NCBI GenBank assembly: GCA_963716245.1
Contig: OY970300.1
Coordinates: 1,984,001 to 2,048,000, forward strand
From: VRUE01 sp963716245
GTDB taxonomy: Bacteria > Actinomycetota > Thermoleophilia > Solirubrobacterales > 70-9
Reading direction: 5' to 3'
Length of the DNA stretch: 64,000 nucleotides
The notes below the pieces were generated by a model that searched no databases, was not told where the DNA came from, and saw only the letters and a program-made list of their open reading frames with translations. A program made the position numbers and the translations under genes. Of this stretch, positions 35,300 through 42,802 are shown in pieces. Each line of letters begins with the position of its first letter. The first letter of the stretch is position 1.

Positions 35300-36121
35300 A
35301 TGCGCCCGGAGCGCGACCACATCGCCGCGCCCGACCTGCCCGAGAGCCTCGAGTGGATCGGCGAGCCGCCGGGCTCGATGCCGGAGCTGACGGCGGCCGG
35401 GCCGGCGCTCGTCCACTTCTTCGACTTCGCCCAGCTGAACAGCGTGCGGACGCTGCCCTACCTGGCCGAGTGGGCGCGCCGCTACCGGGAGGACGGGCTG
35501 CGGACGGTCGGGGTCCAGGCGCCGCGCTTCCCGTTCGGCGCCGACCCCGCCGCCGTCGCCGCCGGCCTCGGACGGCTGGGCGTGGACCTCCCAGTCGCGA
35601 TCGACGCCGAGCGCGACCTCTGGCACGACTACGGCTGCGAGGGCTGGCCAAGCCTCTTCCTCTGGGGGCAGGGCGGGGCGCTCGCCTGGTTCCACTTCGG
35701 CGAGGGCGAATACCGCGGCACCGAGGAGGCGATCCAGGCGGAGCTACGCGAGATCGACGCGCTGCGCGACCTCCCGGCGCCGGTCGAGCCGCTGCGACCC
35801 ACCGACCGCCCGAACGCGCGAGTCATGGCGCCCACTCCGGAGCTCTTCCCGGGCGGCTCCTGGGAGCGACCGTGGACGGCGGCCGAGGACGCCGACCGGC
35901 TCGAGGTCCCCTACGAGGCCGGCGGCGCCTACGCCACGGTCGAGGGAAGCGGCGAGATCGTGGTCGAGCTCGACGGGACGCCGCACTCGACGCTCGCCGT
36001 CGACTCCCCCGCCCTCTACACCCTCGCCGAGCACCCGCACCATGAGCACCACGCGCTCGTACTCCGGCCTTCGCCCGGACTCCGCATCTGGTCCGTGAGC
36101 TTCGCGGCGGGGGTCCCGTAG
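35300..36121 (+). CDS. DipZ/TlpA-like thioredoxin-fold protein lacking the CxxC site
   Basis: A 273-aa protein. Residues about 30-160 follow the thioredoxin-like domain of DipZ ('RTLPYLAEWARRYREDGLRT', 'VGVQAPRFPF'), and residues 190-273 resemble its C-terminal beta-sandwich ('DRLEVPYEAGGAYATVEGSG'). At the redox site DipZ-type proteins have C-I-N-C before R-T-L-P-Y, while here the sequence is L-N-S-V. It therefore cannot act as a dithiol oxidoreductase. There is no signal peptide from the ATG at 35300, and an earlier GTG-type start at 35228 adds only low-complexity sequence. Confidence 0.78.
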   Translation: MRPERDHIAAPDLPESLEWIGEPPGSMPELTAAGPALVHFFDFAQLNSVRTLPYLAEWARRYREDGLRTVGVQAPRFPFGADPAAVAAGLGRLGVDLPVAIDAERDLWHDYGCEGWPSLFLWGQGGALAWFHFGEGEYRGTEEAIQAELREIDALRDLPAPVEPLRPTDRPNARVMAPTPELFPGGSWERPWTAAEDADRLEVPYEAGGAYATVEGSGEIVVELDGTPHSTLAVDSPALYTLAEHPHHEHHALVLRPSPGLRIWSVSFAAGVP

Positions 36122-36212
36122 AGAGCAGGGCACTCTCCGAACGGGCGGATACTCAAAACGCCGGCCTAATCAGGCCGGCGTTTGTCCGGGCGGAGAGTGC
36201 CCTGCTCTCTAC
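36118..36212. terminator. 95-bp nested palindrome containing the stop codons of two convergent genes
   Basis: Outer arms 36118-36139 and 36191-36212 are a perfect 22-bp inverted repeat, starting GTAGAGAGCAGGGCACTC. Inside them a second perfect 12-bp hairpin, AAACGCCGGCCT AATC AGGCCGGCGTTT (36156-36183), is a bidirectional terminator with A/T ends. The TAG of the DipZ-like gene (36119-36121) and that of ispH (36209-36211) both fall in the outer arms. Confidence 0.85.
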
Positions 36213-37174
36213 CCGACCGCTGCCGTCGCCTCGCGGATCGGCTTCGGCAGCATGAAGCGGACGTCCTCGTGGACGGCGCGCAGCTCGGAGACATCGCTCG
36301 CGCCGCGTTCGCGGAACAGGTCGACCAGCTCCTCGACCAGCTCCTCGGGGGCGCTGGCGCCGGAGGTGATCCCGACCGTCTCGACGCCCTCCAGCCACTC
36401 CTCGCGGACCTGCGAGCGGTTGTCGATCAGGTGCGAGGCGGCGCCGTGCTCGCGCGCCACCTCGACCAGCCGGTTCGAGTTGGACGAGTTGGTCGAGCCG
36501 ATCACCAGCACCAGGTCGCACTCGCGGGCCAGCTGCTTGACCGCGATCTGGCGGTTGGTGGTCGCGTAACAGATGTCGTCGGACTTGGAGCTGACGATGC
36601 CGGGGAACTTCGCGCGCAGGGCGGCGATCACCTCAGCCGTCTCGTCGACCGAGAGGGTCGTCTGCGTGATGAAGGCGACTTTGTCCGGATCGGGGACCTC
36701 GAGAGCCTCGACCTCGTCGGCGGTTTCGATCAGGACGATGCTGTGCGGCGCCTCCCCCGTCGTCCCTTCGACCTCCTCGTGGCCCTCGTGGCCGATCATG
36801 ATGATCGTGTAGCCCTCGGCGGCGAAGCGGCGCGCGGAGACGTGCACCTTGGTGACCAGCGGACAGGTCGCGTCGATCGTGCGCAGGCGCCGCGCCGCGG
36901 CGTTCTCGTGCACGGCCGGGGCGACCCCGTGGGCCGAGAAGACGACCAGCTCGCCCTCGGGCACCTCCGTCTCCTGGTCGACGAAGATCGCACCCCGCTT
37001 GGCGAGCTCCTGGACGACGTGTTTGTTGTGGACGATCTCCTTGCGCACGTAGACGGGGGCGCCGTGGAGGTCGAGCGCCCGTTCCACGGTCTCGACGGCG
37101 CGGTCGACGCCGGCGCAGTAGCCGCGCGGCGCGGCCAGCAGCACCCTGCGCGGGCTGGCGAGGACGGAGGTCAT
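36209..37174 (-). CDS. ispH: 4-hydroxy-3-methylbut-2-enyl diphosphate reductase
   Basis: A 321-aa [4Fe-4S] enzyme catalysing the last step of the MEP isoprenoid pathway (HMBPP to IPP and DMAPP). The three cluster cysteines lie in 'APRGYCAGVDRA', 'TIDATCPLVTKVH' and 'SSKSDDICYATTNRQ'; 'EIVHNKHVV', 'SAHGV' and 'SSNSNRL' are substrate-binding blocks. TACCCT lies 7 nt before the ATG at 37174, suggesting a leaderless start there; a GTG two codons earlier (37180) is the alternative. The gene is divergent from the acyltransferase gene. Confidence 0.95.
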   Translation of the reverse strand: MTSVLASPRRVLLAAPRGYCAGVDRAVETVERALDLHGAPVYVRKEIVHNKHVVQELAKRGAIFVDQETEVPEGELVVFSAHGVAPAVHENAAARRLRTIDATCPLVTKVHVSARRFAAEGYTIIMIGHEGHEEVEGTTGEAPHSIVLIETADEVEALEVPDPDKVAFITQTTLSVDETAEVIAALRAKFPGIVSSKSDDICYATTNRQIAVKQLARECDLVLVIGSTNSSNSNRLVEVAREHGAASHLIDNRSQVREEWLEGVETVGITSGASAPEELVEELVDLFRERGASDVSELRAVHEDVRFMLPKPIREATAAVG

Positions 37175-37181
37175 CCACACC

Positions 37182-37187
37182 AGGGTA
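37182..37187 (-). promoter_or_regulatory. -10 box of ispH
   Basis: TACCCT on the minus strand, 7 nt before the ATG and without a ribosome site between, points to a leaderless mRNA. It supports the ATG at 37174 over the GTG at 37180. Confidence 0.35.
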
Positions 37188-37242
37188 CCGGTGGACCGCT
37201 TGCGGCCAGGGGCGCGGGGTGGCTCCGGGAGCCGCGCGAAGC

Positions 37243-37248
37243 TAGCCT
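37243..37248 (+). promoter_or_regulatory. -10 box of the WS/DGAT gene
   Basis: TAGCCT lies 6 nt before the ATG at 37255, the spacing of a leaderless transcript. No convincing -35 is seen. Confidence 0.35.
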
Positions 37249-37254
37249 TGGGGG

Positions 37255-38670
37255 ATGAGCACCTCGGGCACCCATCTGGAGCGGCTGACCGCGATCGACG
37301 CCTCGTTCCTGACCAACGAGAGCTCCTCCAGCCACATGCACATCGGCGGGATCCTGATCTTCGAGGGGCCGCCGCCCCGCTACGTCGACCTGGTCGAGCA
37401 CGTGCGCGGGCGGCTGGACAAGGTGCCGCGCTTCCGGCAGAAGCTGGTGGTGCCGCCGCTGGAGGCGGGCCGGCCGCTCTGGGCCGACGACGTCAACTTC
37501 AACCTGGCCTACCACATCCGCCACACCGCGCTGCCCGAGCCCGGCGGGGAGCAGCAGCTGAAACGGCTCGCTGCGCGCGTCTTCTCGCAGCAGCTCGACC
37601 GCTCCAAGCCGCTCTGGGAGATGTGGCTGGTGCAGGGGCTGGAGCGGGACCGCTTCGCGCTGCTGACCAAGACCCATCACGCGGCGATCGACGGGATCGC
37701 GGGCGTCGACATCGGCACGGTCCTCTTCGACCTCGAGCCGATCCCCGAGCCGGCCCCGGTCGAGGACGGCTGGGAGCCCGAGCCGGTCCCCAGCACCGCC
37801 CACCTGCTGGCGCGGGGCGCGACGGACGCGGCCGCGGCGCCGCTGCACCTGGCGGAGCGGGCCGTCGCCGCCGTGCGGAGCCCCGAGACCGCGGCGCGGC
37901 GGGTGGTCGAGGCGCTGGAGGGCGTCAGCGAGGTGGTCGGCGCTTTTGCGGACCCGGCGCCGGACGTGCCGCTCAACCAGCCGATCGGTCCGCACCGGCG
38001 GTTCACCTGGGCACGCTCGGAGCTGGCGACCTTCAAAAGGATCAAGGACACCTTCGGCGGGACGGTCAACGACGTCGTTCTCGCCGTGGTCACGGGCGCG
38101 CTGCGCAAATGGCTGCACTCGCGCGGGGTGCGCACCGAGGGGCTCGAGCTGCGGGCCCTGGTGCCGGTCTCGATCCGCGCTGCGGACGAGCGCGGGCAGC
38201 TCGGCAACAAACTCGCCGCGATGCGCGGCCCACTGCCGGTCTACGTCGAGGACCCGGTGCGGCGGCTGCGTGTCGTCAGCGAGCAGATGGAGGGGCTGAA
38301 GCGCTCCAAACAGGCGCTCGGCGCCGAGGTGATCGCCCGCTTCAACGACTTCGCGCCGCCGACCCTGCTGGCGCAGGCGGCACGGATCAACTTCTCGACC
38401 CGCCTGTTCAACCTGATCGTCACCAACGTGCCCGGCCCGCAGATCCCGCTCTACGTGCTCGGCCGCGAGCTCGAAGAAGTCCTCCCCGTGGCGTTCCTGC
38501 CGCAGAACCACGCGCTCGCGGTGGCGATCATGAGCTACAACGGCCGCATCTGCTTCGGCCTGCTCGCCGACTACGACTCGCTCGAGGACGTCGAAGCCAT
38601 CGCCACCGGGATCGACGAGTCGCTGGCCGAGCTGGAGCAGGCGGCGAACGCCGCGGCCGCCGCGGCCTGA
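37255..38670 (+). CDS. Wax ester synthase / diacylglycerol acyltransferase (WS/DGAT)
   Basis: A 471-aa acyltransferase that makes triacylglycerol or wax esters from acyl-CoA. The catalytic motif HHxxxDG is H141-H142-A-A-I-D146-G147. Other family blocks are 'PLWEMWLVQGL', 'GTVNDVVLAVVTGALRKWL', 'NKLAAMRGPLPV' and 'VTNVPGPQIPLYVLG'. The length matches actinobacterial WS/DGATs (about 460). It suggests neutral-lipid storage in this organism. FxsA follows 31 bp downstream but has its own -10 box. Confidence 0.93.
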   Translation: MSTSGTHLERLTAIDASFLTNESSSSHMHIGGILIFEGPPPRYVDLVEHVRGRLDKVPRFRQKLVVPPLEAGRPLWADDVNFNLAYHIRHTALPEPGGEQQLKRLAARVFSQQLDRSKPLWEMWLVQGLERDRFALLTKTHHAAIDGIAGVDIGTVLFDLEPIPEPAPVEDGWEPEPVPSTAHLLARGATDAAAAPLHLAERAVAAVRSPETAARRVVEALEGVSEVVGAFADPAPDVPLNQPIGPHRRFTWARSELATFKRIKDTFGGTVNDVVLAVVTGALRKWLHSRGVRTEGLELRALVPVSIRAADERGQLGNKLAAMRGPLPVYVEDPVRRLRVVSEQMEGLKRSKQALGAEVIARFNDFAPPTLLAQAARINFSTRLFNLIVTNVPGPQIPLYVLGRELEEVLPVAFLPQNHALAVAIMSYNGRICFGLLADYDSLEDVEAIATGIDESLAELEQAANAAAAAA

Positions 38671-38689
38671 GCCGACCCGGGAACCCCAC

Positions 38690-38695
38690 TAGGGT
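38690..38695 (+). promoter_or_regulatory. -10 box of fxsA
   Basis: TAGGGT, 6 nt before the fxsA ATG at 38702 with no Shine-Dalgarno sequence; another leaderless-type start. Confidence 0.35.
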
Positions 38696-38701
38696 TGAAC
38701 G

Positions 38702-39175
38702 ATGGCCCTCCTCGTCGCGCTCTTCATCGTCGTCCCGATCGTCGAGCTGTACGTGATCGTCCAGATCGGGCAGGCAATCGGCCTGGTGCCGACGCTCGCG
38801 CTTCTGCTGGCCGACGCCGTGCTCGGCTCGCTGCTGCTGCGCCAGCAGGGGCGCGGCGCCTGGCAGCGCTTCAACGCCGCGCTGGCCGAGCGTCGCTTCC
38901 CCGGCCGGGAGGTCGCCGACGGCCTGATGATCGCGATCGGCGGCACGCTGCTCTTGACGCCGGGCTTCATCACCGACATAGTCGGGTTGGTCCTCCTGAT
39001 CCCCCCGAGCAGGGCGATCGTGCGGCGGCTGATGAGGGCGTACGTCGGCCGCCGCTTCCTGGTCGTCGGCCTCGGTGATCGAGCAATGCGCTCACGCCCC
39101 GGAACGCGCACCTACGACTACGAGGGAACCGCCGAGGAGGTAGAGGAAACGGACAGCCGACGGCTTTCCGATTAG
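38702..39175 (+). CDS. fxsA: FxsA family membrane protein
   Basis: A 157-aa membrane protein with three to four helices. 'VPIVELYVIVQIGQAIGLVP' and 'GLMIAIGGTLLLTPGFITD' followed by 'IVGLVLLIPPSR' are the FxsA signature. In E. coli FxsA is known for suppressing F-exclusion of phage T7; its normal role is unclear. The C-terminal 40 residues are polar and charged, as usual. Confidence 0.93.
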   Translation: MALLVALFIVVPIVELYVIVQIGQAIGLVPTLALLLADAVLGSLLLRQQGRGAWQRFNAALAERRFPGREVADGLMIAIGGTLLLTPGFITDIVGLVLLIPPSRAIVRRLMRAYVGRRFLVVGLGDRAMRSRPGTRTYDYEGTAEEVEETDSRRLSD

Positions 39176-39190
39176 CTGACGAAGATCAAA

Positions 39191-39236
39191 GCCCCGGCCG
39201 CATAGCTCTCTAAAGAGCCCTAGGCGGTACCGGGGC
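39191..39236. terminator. Composite hairpin after fxsA
   Basis: Outer arms GCCCCGG/CCGGGGC (39191-39197 and 39230-39236), then CCGC/GCGG with a TA bulge, then an inner hairpin GCTCT CTAA AGAGC (39205-39218). It lies 15 bp after the fxsA stop and 24 bp before the Abi-like gene. No T tract follows, so termination is likely but not certain. Confidence 0.55.
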
Positions 39237-39260
39237 GTCGAAAGTAGGGTAGCGCAGGCT

Positions 39261-39890
39261 ATGGACCCCCGACAAGCCGAGCGATGGCTCTCCGCCAAGC
39301 GTTTCGAGCCCTTCTTAAGGGCCTGCGGGGACGATCATGCCGGAGCACTCACCCTCTATGACTGGCACGCCGAAGTGGGCGCGGCATGCTTCGAAATGAT
39401 CCACCACTTCGAGGTTCTCGTGAGGAACGCAGTGGACGGAGTCCTGGGGGTCGATCAGCCTCAAGAGCCGCTCCGCGATACCTGGTTGATGGATTTCAAC
39501 GTGCTCCAACCAGATGGCGTCAAGCAAGTGATCGTCGCAGTGGAAAGGCTGGAAGACGGCAAGGGAATCAGTCGCAGCCGGGTTATCTCAGGAGTCTCGT
39601 TCGGCTTTTGGGCAGGCCTCTTCAGCAAACGGTATGAGGAGGTCTGGCGTCAGAAGCTCCGGTACGCCTTTCCCAACGGCGCGATCATGCGGAAAGACCT
39701 CATTACGCGGATGCGCCAAATCCAGCAGTTCAGAAACCGCGTAGCCCACCATGACTGCCTTCTTCAGCAGGACATAGGCAAGCGGGCGGAGGAGATGCTC
39801 GAGATCGCAAGGTGGATCGATCCCGAAGCCAAAGCATGGCTCGAAGCCCGGTCTCGGGTCCACAGTCTGCTCACCGAAAGGCCTGGGTAG
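39261..39890 (+). CDS. Abi-like (Abi_2/AbiD-type) HEPN protein
   Basis: A 209-aa protein resembling the Abi_2 family of abortive-infection proteins. 'ALTLYDWHAEVGAACFEMIH' and 'HFEVLVRNAVDGVLG' match the N-terminal region, and 'FRNRVAHHD' is an R-x4-H HEPN motif, the catalytic site of many HEPN RNases. Base composition is visibly lower in GC than in neighbours, which hints at horizontal transfer. It stands alone, with no obvious partner gene. The ATG at 39261 is preceded by TAGGGT 10 nt upstream. Confidence 0.82.
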   Translation: MDPRQAERWLSAKRFEPFLRACGDDHAGALTLYDWHAEVGAACFEMIHHFEVLVRNAVDGVLGVDQPQEPLRDTWLMDFNVLQPDGVKQVIVAVERLEDGKGISRSRVISGVSFGFWAGLFSKRYEEVWRQKLRYAFPNGAIMRKDLITRMRQIQQFRNRVAHHDCLLQQDIGKRAEEMLEIARWIDPEAKAWLEARSRVHSLLTERPG

Positions 39891-39916
39891 CTGCCTGTAT
39901 TGATCGAGAACTCGGC

Positions 39917-40255
39917 CTAGAAGCCGAGCGCGAACTTGGCGTCCTCGGACATCATCTCCGGGGACCAGGCGGGGTCGAAGACCATCTTCGGGTGGACGGC
40001 GCTGACGCCGGGGAGGTCGCCGACGAACTCCTTCATCTGCTCGGAGACCTGGGGGCCGATCGGGCAGGCGGGCGTGGTCAGCGTGAAGGTGACGTAGACC
40101 TGGTCGCCCTCGATGTCGACGTCGTAGACGAGGCCGAGCGAGACGAAGTCGAGGCCGAGCTCGGGGTCTATGACCTCCTCGAGCGCCTCGAGGACGTCGT
40201 CCTCGGTCAGCACGTCGGTCTGGGCGGATGCGCCGTCGGTCTGATTCTCAGCCAT
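39917..40255 (-). CDS. DUF59/MIP18 family Fe-S assembly protein (SufT-like)
   Basis: A 112-aa protein. The DUF59 signature is 'VLEALEEVIDPELGLDFVSL' and 'FTLTTPACPIGPQVSEQMKE', with the conserved cysteine of T-P-A-C-P. Relatives (SufT, MIP18/CIA2) help Fe-S cluster maturation, and in many actinobacteria this gene closes the suf operon. Here it is 19 kb away from sufBD. The ATG at 40253-40255 is chosen because upstream codons of the open frame do not belong to the family. Confidence 0.88.
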   Translation of the reverse strand: MAENQTDGASAQTDVLTEDDVLEALEEVIDPELGLDFVSLGLVYDVDIEGDQVYVTFTLTTPACPIGPQVSEQMKEFVGDLPGVSAVHPKMVFDPAWSPEMMSEDAKFALGF

Positions 40256-40306
40256 GCACGACAGCCTAACGAGAGCTGCACACGGCCCGGGTAGTCTGCC
40301 GGGTCG

Positions 40307-40696
40307 ATGAGCGCGGACCCGGGCGAGATCACGCGGCGGTCGATCGGGGTCGTCTTCTCCGACGGCGGCCTGCTGGCATTGACGGCCGCTCGGCCGGCGG
40401 GCGCCGGCGGGCACGGCGAGGAGGCGATCAGCGCGGTGCTCTGCGATCCCGACGGGGCGCCGGTCGAGGTCTCCGAGGCGCTGCTCTCGACCGAGTACGG
40501 CCCCGACGGGGTGCAGCGCAGGGCCACGCTGGAGCTTTGGGTCGACGGCGAGAAGGCACAGCCGCTGCGCGGCTCCGGGACGCTGATCAGCGCCGCCCGG
40601 GTGCAGCGGGAGGACTCGATCGCCGAGATCGCCTTCTTCCGCTGGACCGTCGAGGGCCGCGACGGGCTCGGCCACTACGAGGTCGCGCGTGGCTGA
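40307..40696 (+). CDS. Hypothetical protein, 129 aa
   Basis: No family is recognised. The sequence is a compact, strand-rich soluble protein ('GVVFSDGGLLALTAARP', 'ATLELWVDGEKAQPLRGSG', 'IAEIAFFRWTVEGRDG') with no signal peptide or membrane helix. TAGTCT lies 9 nt before the ATG. Its end overlaps the start of the HAD gene by 8 bp, so the two are one unit, and the protein may support the HAD enzyme. Confidence 0.7.
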   Translation: MSADPGEITRRSIGVVFSDGGLLALTAARPAGAGGHGEEAISAVLCDPDGAPVEVSEALLSTEYGPDGVQRRATLELWVDGEKAQPLRGSGTLISAARVQREDSIAEIAFFRWTVEGRDGLGHYEVARG

Positions 40697-41345
40697 GTCG
40701 CGGAAGCTCGAGGCGGTGATCTCCGACTTCGGGGGCGTGCTGACGACGCCGCTCGTGCAGTCGTTCATGGCCTTCCAGGACGAGACGGGCATCTCGACCG
40801 AAACGCTCGGCAAGGCGATGCAGGCGGCTACCGAGGCGAACGGCGAAAACCCCCTCTTCGAGATGGAGCGGGGCGAGATCACCGAGGAGGGCTTCCTCGC
40901 GACGCTGACCGACGCCCTCGAGCCGCTGCTGGGGCACCGCCCGGCGATGCACCGGTTCAAAGAGATCTACTTCGAGGCGCTCCACCCGAACGAGCCGATG
41001 ATCGACCTGATGCGCGAGTTGAAGGGCGCCGGCTACCGGATGGCGATGCTGACCAACAACGTGCGCGAGTGGGAGCCGCTGTGGCGCTCGATGCTGCCGG
41101 TCGACGAGATCTTCGAGACCGTGGTCGACTCGGCCTTCGTCGGCTGTCGCAAGCCCGAGTCGCGGATCTACGCGATCGTGCTGGACCGCCTCGGCCTGCC
41201 GCCAGAGTCATGCCTGTTCGTCGACGACGTCAAGGTCAACTGCGAAGGCGCCGAACGCGCCGGCATCGCAGCCGTCCACTTCCAGGACAACGAGCAGGCG
41301 ATCGACGAGATCAGATCCCTGCTGGCCTACGAGAACGTCACCTGA
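40689..41345 (+). CDS. HAD-superfamily hydrolase
   Basis: A 218-aa protein of the epoxide-hydrolase-N/HAD phosphatase-like group. Motif I is 'VISDFGGVLTTP', motif II 'AMLTNNVREWEP', motif III lysine in 'GCRKPESRIY', and motif IV 'CLFVDDVKVNCEGAERAG'. In motif I the second aspartate of D-x-D is replaced by glycine (D-F-G), a variant that usually lowers or alters phosphatase activity. The start is a GTG inside the preceding gene. The substrate is unknown. Confidence 0.87.
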   Translation: MAESRKLEAVISDFGGVLTTPLVQSFMAFQDETGISTETLGKAMQAATEANGENPLFEMERGEITEEGFLATLTDALEPLLGHRPAMHRFKEIYFEALHPNEPMIDLMRELKGAGYRMAMLTNNVREWEPLWRSMLPVDEIFETVVDSAFVGCRKPESRIYAIVLDRLGLPPESCLFVDDVKVNCEGAERAGIAAVHFQDNEQAIDEIRSLLAYENVT

Positions 41346-41916
41346 GCGCCCCCAACCCTTGGAGCCGGAGGAGGCTCCCGGCCGACAGGACGAGCCCGAT
41401 GCCGGAACCGGCGTAGAACCACGGATGTGCGTGCATTGCGCTGACGAAGGCGAGCCCGAGCGTCCCGATCACGCTCAGCGCCGTCAACGCCATGAACACG
41501 TTGCGTTCGCGCGACCGGTCCATTCGCTCGGTCTCGCGCTCCCTGATCTCTTGCGCAAGTAGTTTCTCCGTCCGCCTTTCCTCGCCCGTCCTCCCCTCGC
41601 GTCGTTCGCCGAACTCGGCCTCACGGCGTTTCTCGCGATCCTCGTTGTCGGCATCGACCTGTTTGCCGATGCACTCGCCGAGGGTGTCGGCGAACCTGGT
41701 GACGCTCTGATGGTGGCGGAGCGCTGCCCGCTGGAGCGTGAGCCGCAGCTTTCGGTCGGTGAGATCGGCGCCCTCGGGGACCTTCAGGCCGCTGAAGAGA
41801 ATCTCGGCGCTCTTCGCGAGCTGTTCCGCGGTCTCTTCTGCCTCCTCCTCCGGATGAGGAGGCGGAGCCGTCGATGGGGGCGATTGGCGCGACCCCCGCC
41901 TCGAAGACCCGCTCAC
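41338..41916 (-). CDS. Coiled-coil membrane protein of unknown function
   Basis: A 192-aa protein. A disordered Pro/Glu-rich start is followed by helices, then a long charged coiled coil (about 90-135, 'EKRREAEFGERREGRTGEER'), and two transmembrane helices at the C-terminus (about 142-162 and 168-185). The GTG at 41916 has GGAAGGAG about 11 nt upstream. Its 3' end overlaps the HAD gene by 8 bp. The nearest promoter is about 200 nt upstream, beyond a terminator-like hairpin, so expression may be attenuated. Function unknown. Confidence 0.65.
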   Translation of the reverse strand: MSGSSRRGSRQSPPSTAPPPHPEEEAEETAEQLAKSAEILFSGLKVPEGADLTDRKLRLTLQRAALRHHQSVTRFADTLGECIGKQVDADNEDREKRREAEFGERREGRTGEERRTEKLLAQEIRERETERMDRSRERNVFMALTALSVIGTLGLAFVSAMHAHPWFYAGSGIGLVLSAGSLLRLQGLGALR

Positions 41917-42043
41917 AGGGCGGGCTCCTTCCCAAAGCCCAAAGCGTCTCCTTGCTTTGTTGGTTAAAAAAACTCGACTGTTAGGCCTCGAAGACTGGCG
42001 ACCGCCTTTACCTCTCCCGGCTCGACTGGAGCCTTCCCTTGAG

Positions 42044-42119
42044 AAAAACGCGGGCCAAACGTCGTTGGTCCGCTCTCCACCAAGCCGGATAGCCCTAAGC
42101 CCCGTCTAAACGGCTCTGG
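42044..42119 (-). ncRNA. Candidate small RNA or attenuator leader of about 75 nt
   Basis: A strong promoter-like pair lies just upstream, and the interval ends in a 9-bp hairpin (GCGGACCAA / TTGGCCCGC with one G-U pair) followed by G and five T. It would give a discrete RNA of about 75 nt, or stop transcription before the coiled-coil gene. It matches no RNA family I know and lacks tRNA features. Confidence 0.4.
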
Positions 42120-42125
42120 CGGGCG

Positions 42126-42154
42126 ACTTTACGAAACGCTGCCGAGACTGTCAA
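42126..42154 (-). promoter_or_regulatory. Promoter upstream of the candidate small RNA
   Basis: TTGACA (42154-42149), a 17-nt spacer and TAAAGT (42131-42126) on the minus strand make one of the best sigma70-like promoters in the window. Start predicted near 42119. Confidence 0.6.
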
Positions 42155-42246
42155 GGAACTGCAAAATACTTGAGTGTGACCGGGGCCACGCGTCGTCCGG
42201 CGGTCGACCGAACGCTTGAATCCCCGCGAGAACTCGACAGGGCCGG

Positions 42247-42702
42247 CTAGTTCTCGGAGCCGGCGCGGTCCCAGACGTAGAGCTCGACGGCCTCGACCGC
42301 GAGCTCCATCTGGCGGGCCGGAGAGAGCATGTCGAGGACGAGCTCGAGTGCGTCGTCCTCGGTGAGGCCGGCGTCGACCGCCTCCTCGCCGCGGAAGCCG
42401 GCGGCGAGCTTCAGCGCCTCGCGGCGGTTCTCGCCGAGCGAGCCGAAGGCGCCCATCAGGAAGTCGCGGTTGGGCAGCGGCTGGCCGAGCTCCAGGGAGC
42501 CGTGCCAGGCAGCGAGCATCGAGAGGTCGTGCTCGTCGAGCTCCGAGAGCGCTTTCGCGTAGTGGACTTCCAGCTCGTGGTCGGGGATCTCGTCGACCCA
42601 GGCGCGGACCGCCTCGCCGAGCAGCTGGCGACGGGCCTCGCGGCCGATCGAGTCGGAGATAGCGCGAATCGCGTCGGCTGGATCTACGAAGCAGAGGGAC
42701 AT
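42247..42702 (-). CDS. Hypothetical protein, 151 aa
   Basis: A soluble, acidic, helix-rich protein with no recognised family, signal peptide or membrane segment. Blocks such as 'DPADAIRAISDSIGREARRQ' and 'LTEDDALELVLDMLSPARQM' look like a small helical bundle. It is divergent from addB; the 100-bp gap between them contains both promoters. No function can be offered. Confidence 0.65.
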   Translation of the reverse strand: MSLCFVDPADAIRAISDSIGREARRQLLGEAVRAWVDEIPDHELEVHYAKALSELDEHDLSMLAAWHGSLELGQPLPNRDFLMGAFGSLGENRREALKLAAGFRGEEAVDAGLTEDDALELVLDMLSPARQMELAVEAVELYVWDRAGSEN

Positions 42703-42802
42703 GCGATGGGGCCAATCTAGAGAGGGCGGAAGACGGCAAAGCGAGGCCGCAAAGTCGCAGATAGCGGCAAGAGTGCGCCGCGGCCGAACCTAAGCTGGAG
42801 GA

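Larger units (their letters stand above)
41917..42246. other. 330-bp non-coding region with lower GC and RNA-like structure
   Basis: No protein gene is credible here. On the minus strand it holds a promoter (42154-42126), a hairpin with a T tract about 45-75 nt later (42073-42044), a second small hairpin GGCTC/GAGCC (around 42025-42039), and a run of seven T near 41970. It is the upstream region of the coiled-coil membrane gene. The part at 42155-42246 upstream of the promoter shows nothing recognisable. Confidence 0.5.

Noticed and set aside
41965..41985. A second intrinsic terminator at the run of seven T before the coiled-coil gene
   Set aside because: The upstream stem is only about 4 bp (TCGA) with a long loop, too weak to support termination.
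42044..42119. tRNA gene or known riboswitch in the candidate small RNA
   Set aside because: No cloverleaf, no T-loop GGTTC consensus and no known riboswitch core could be found.
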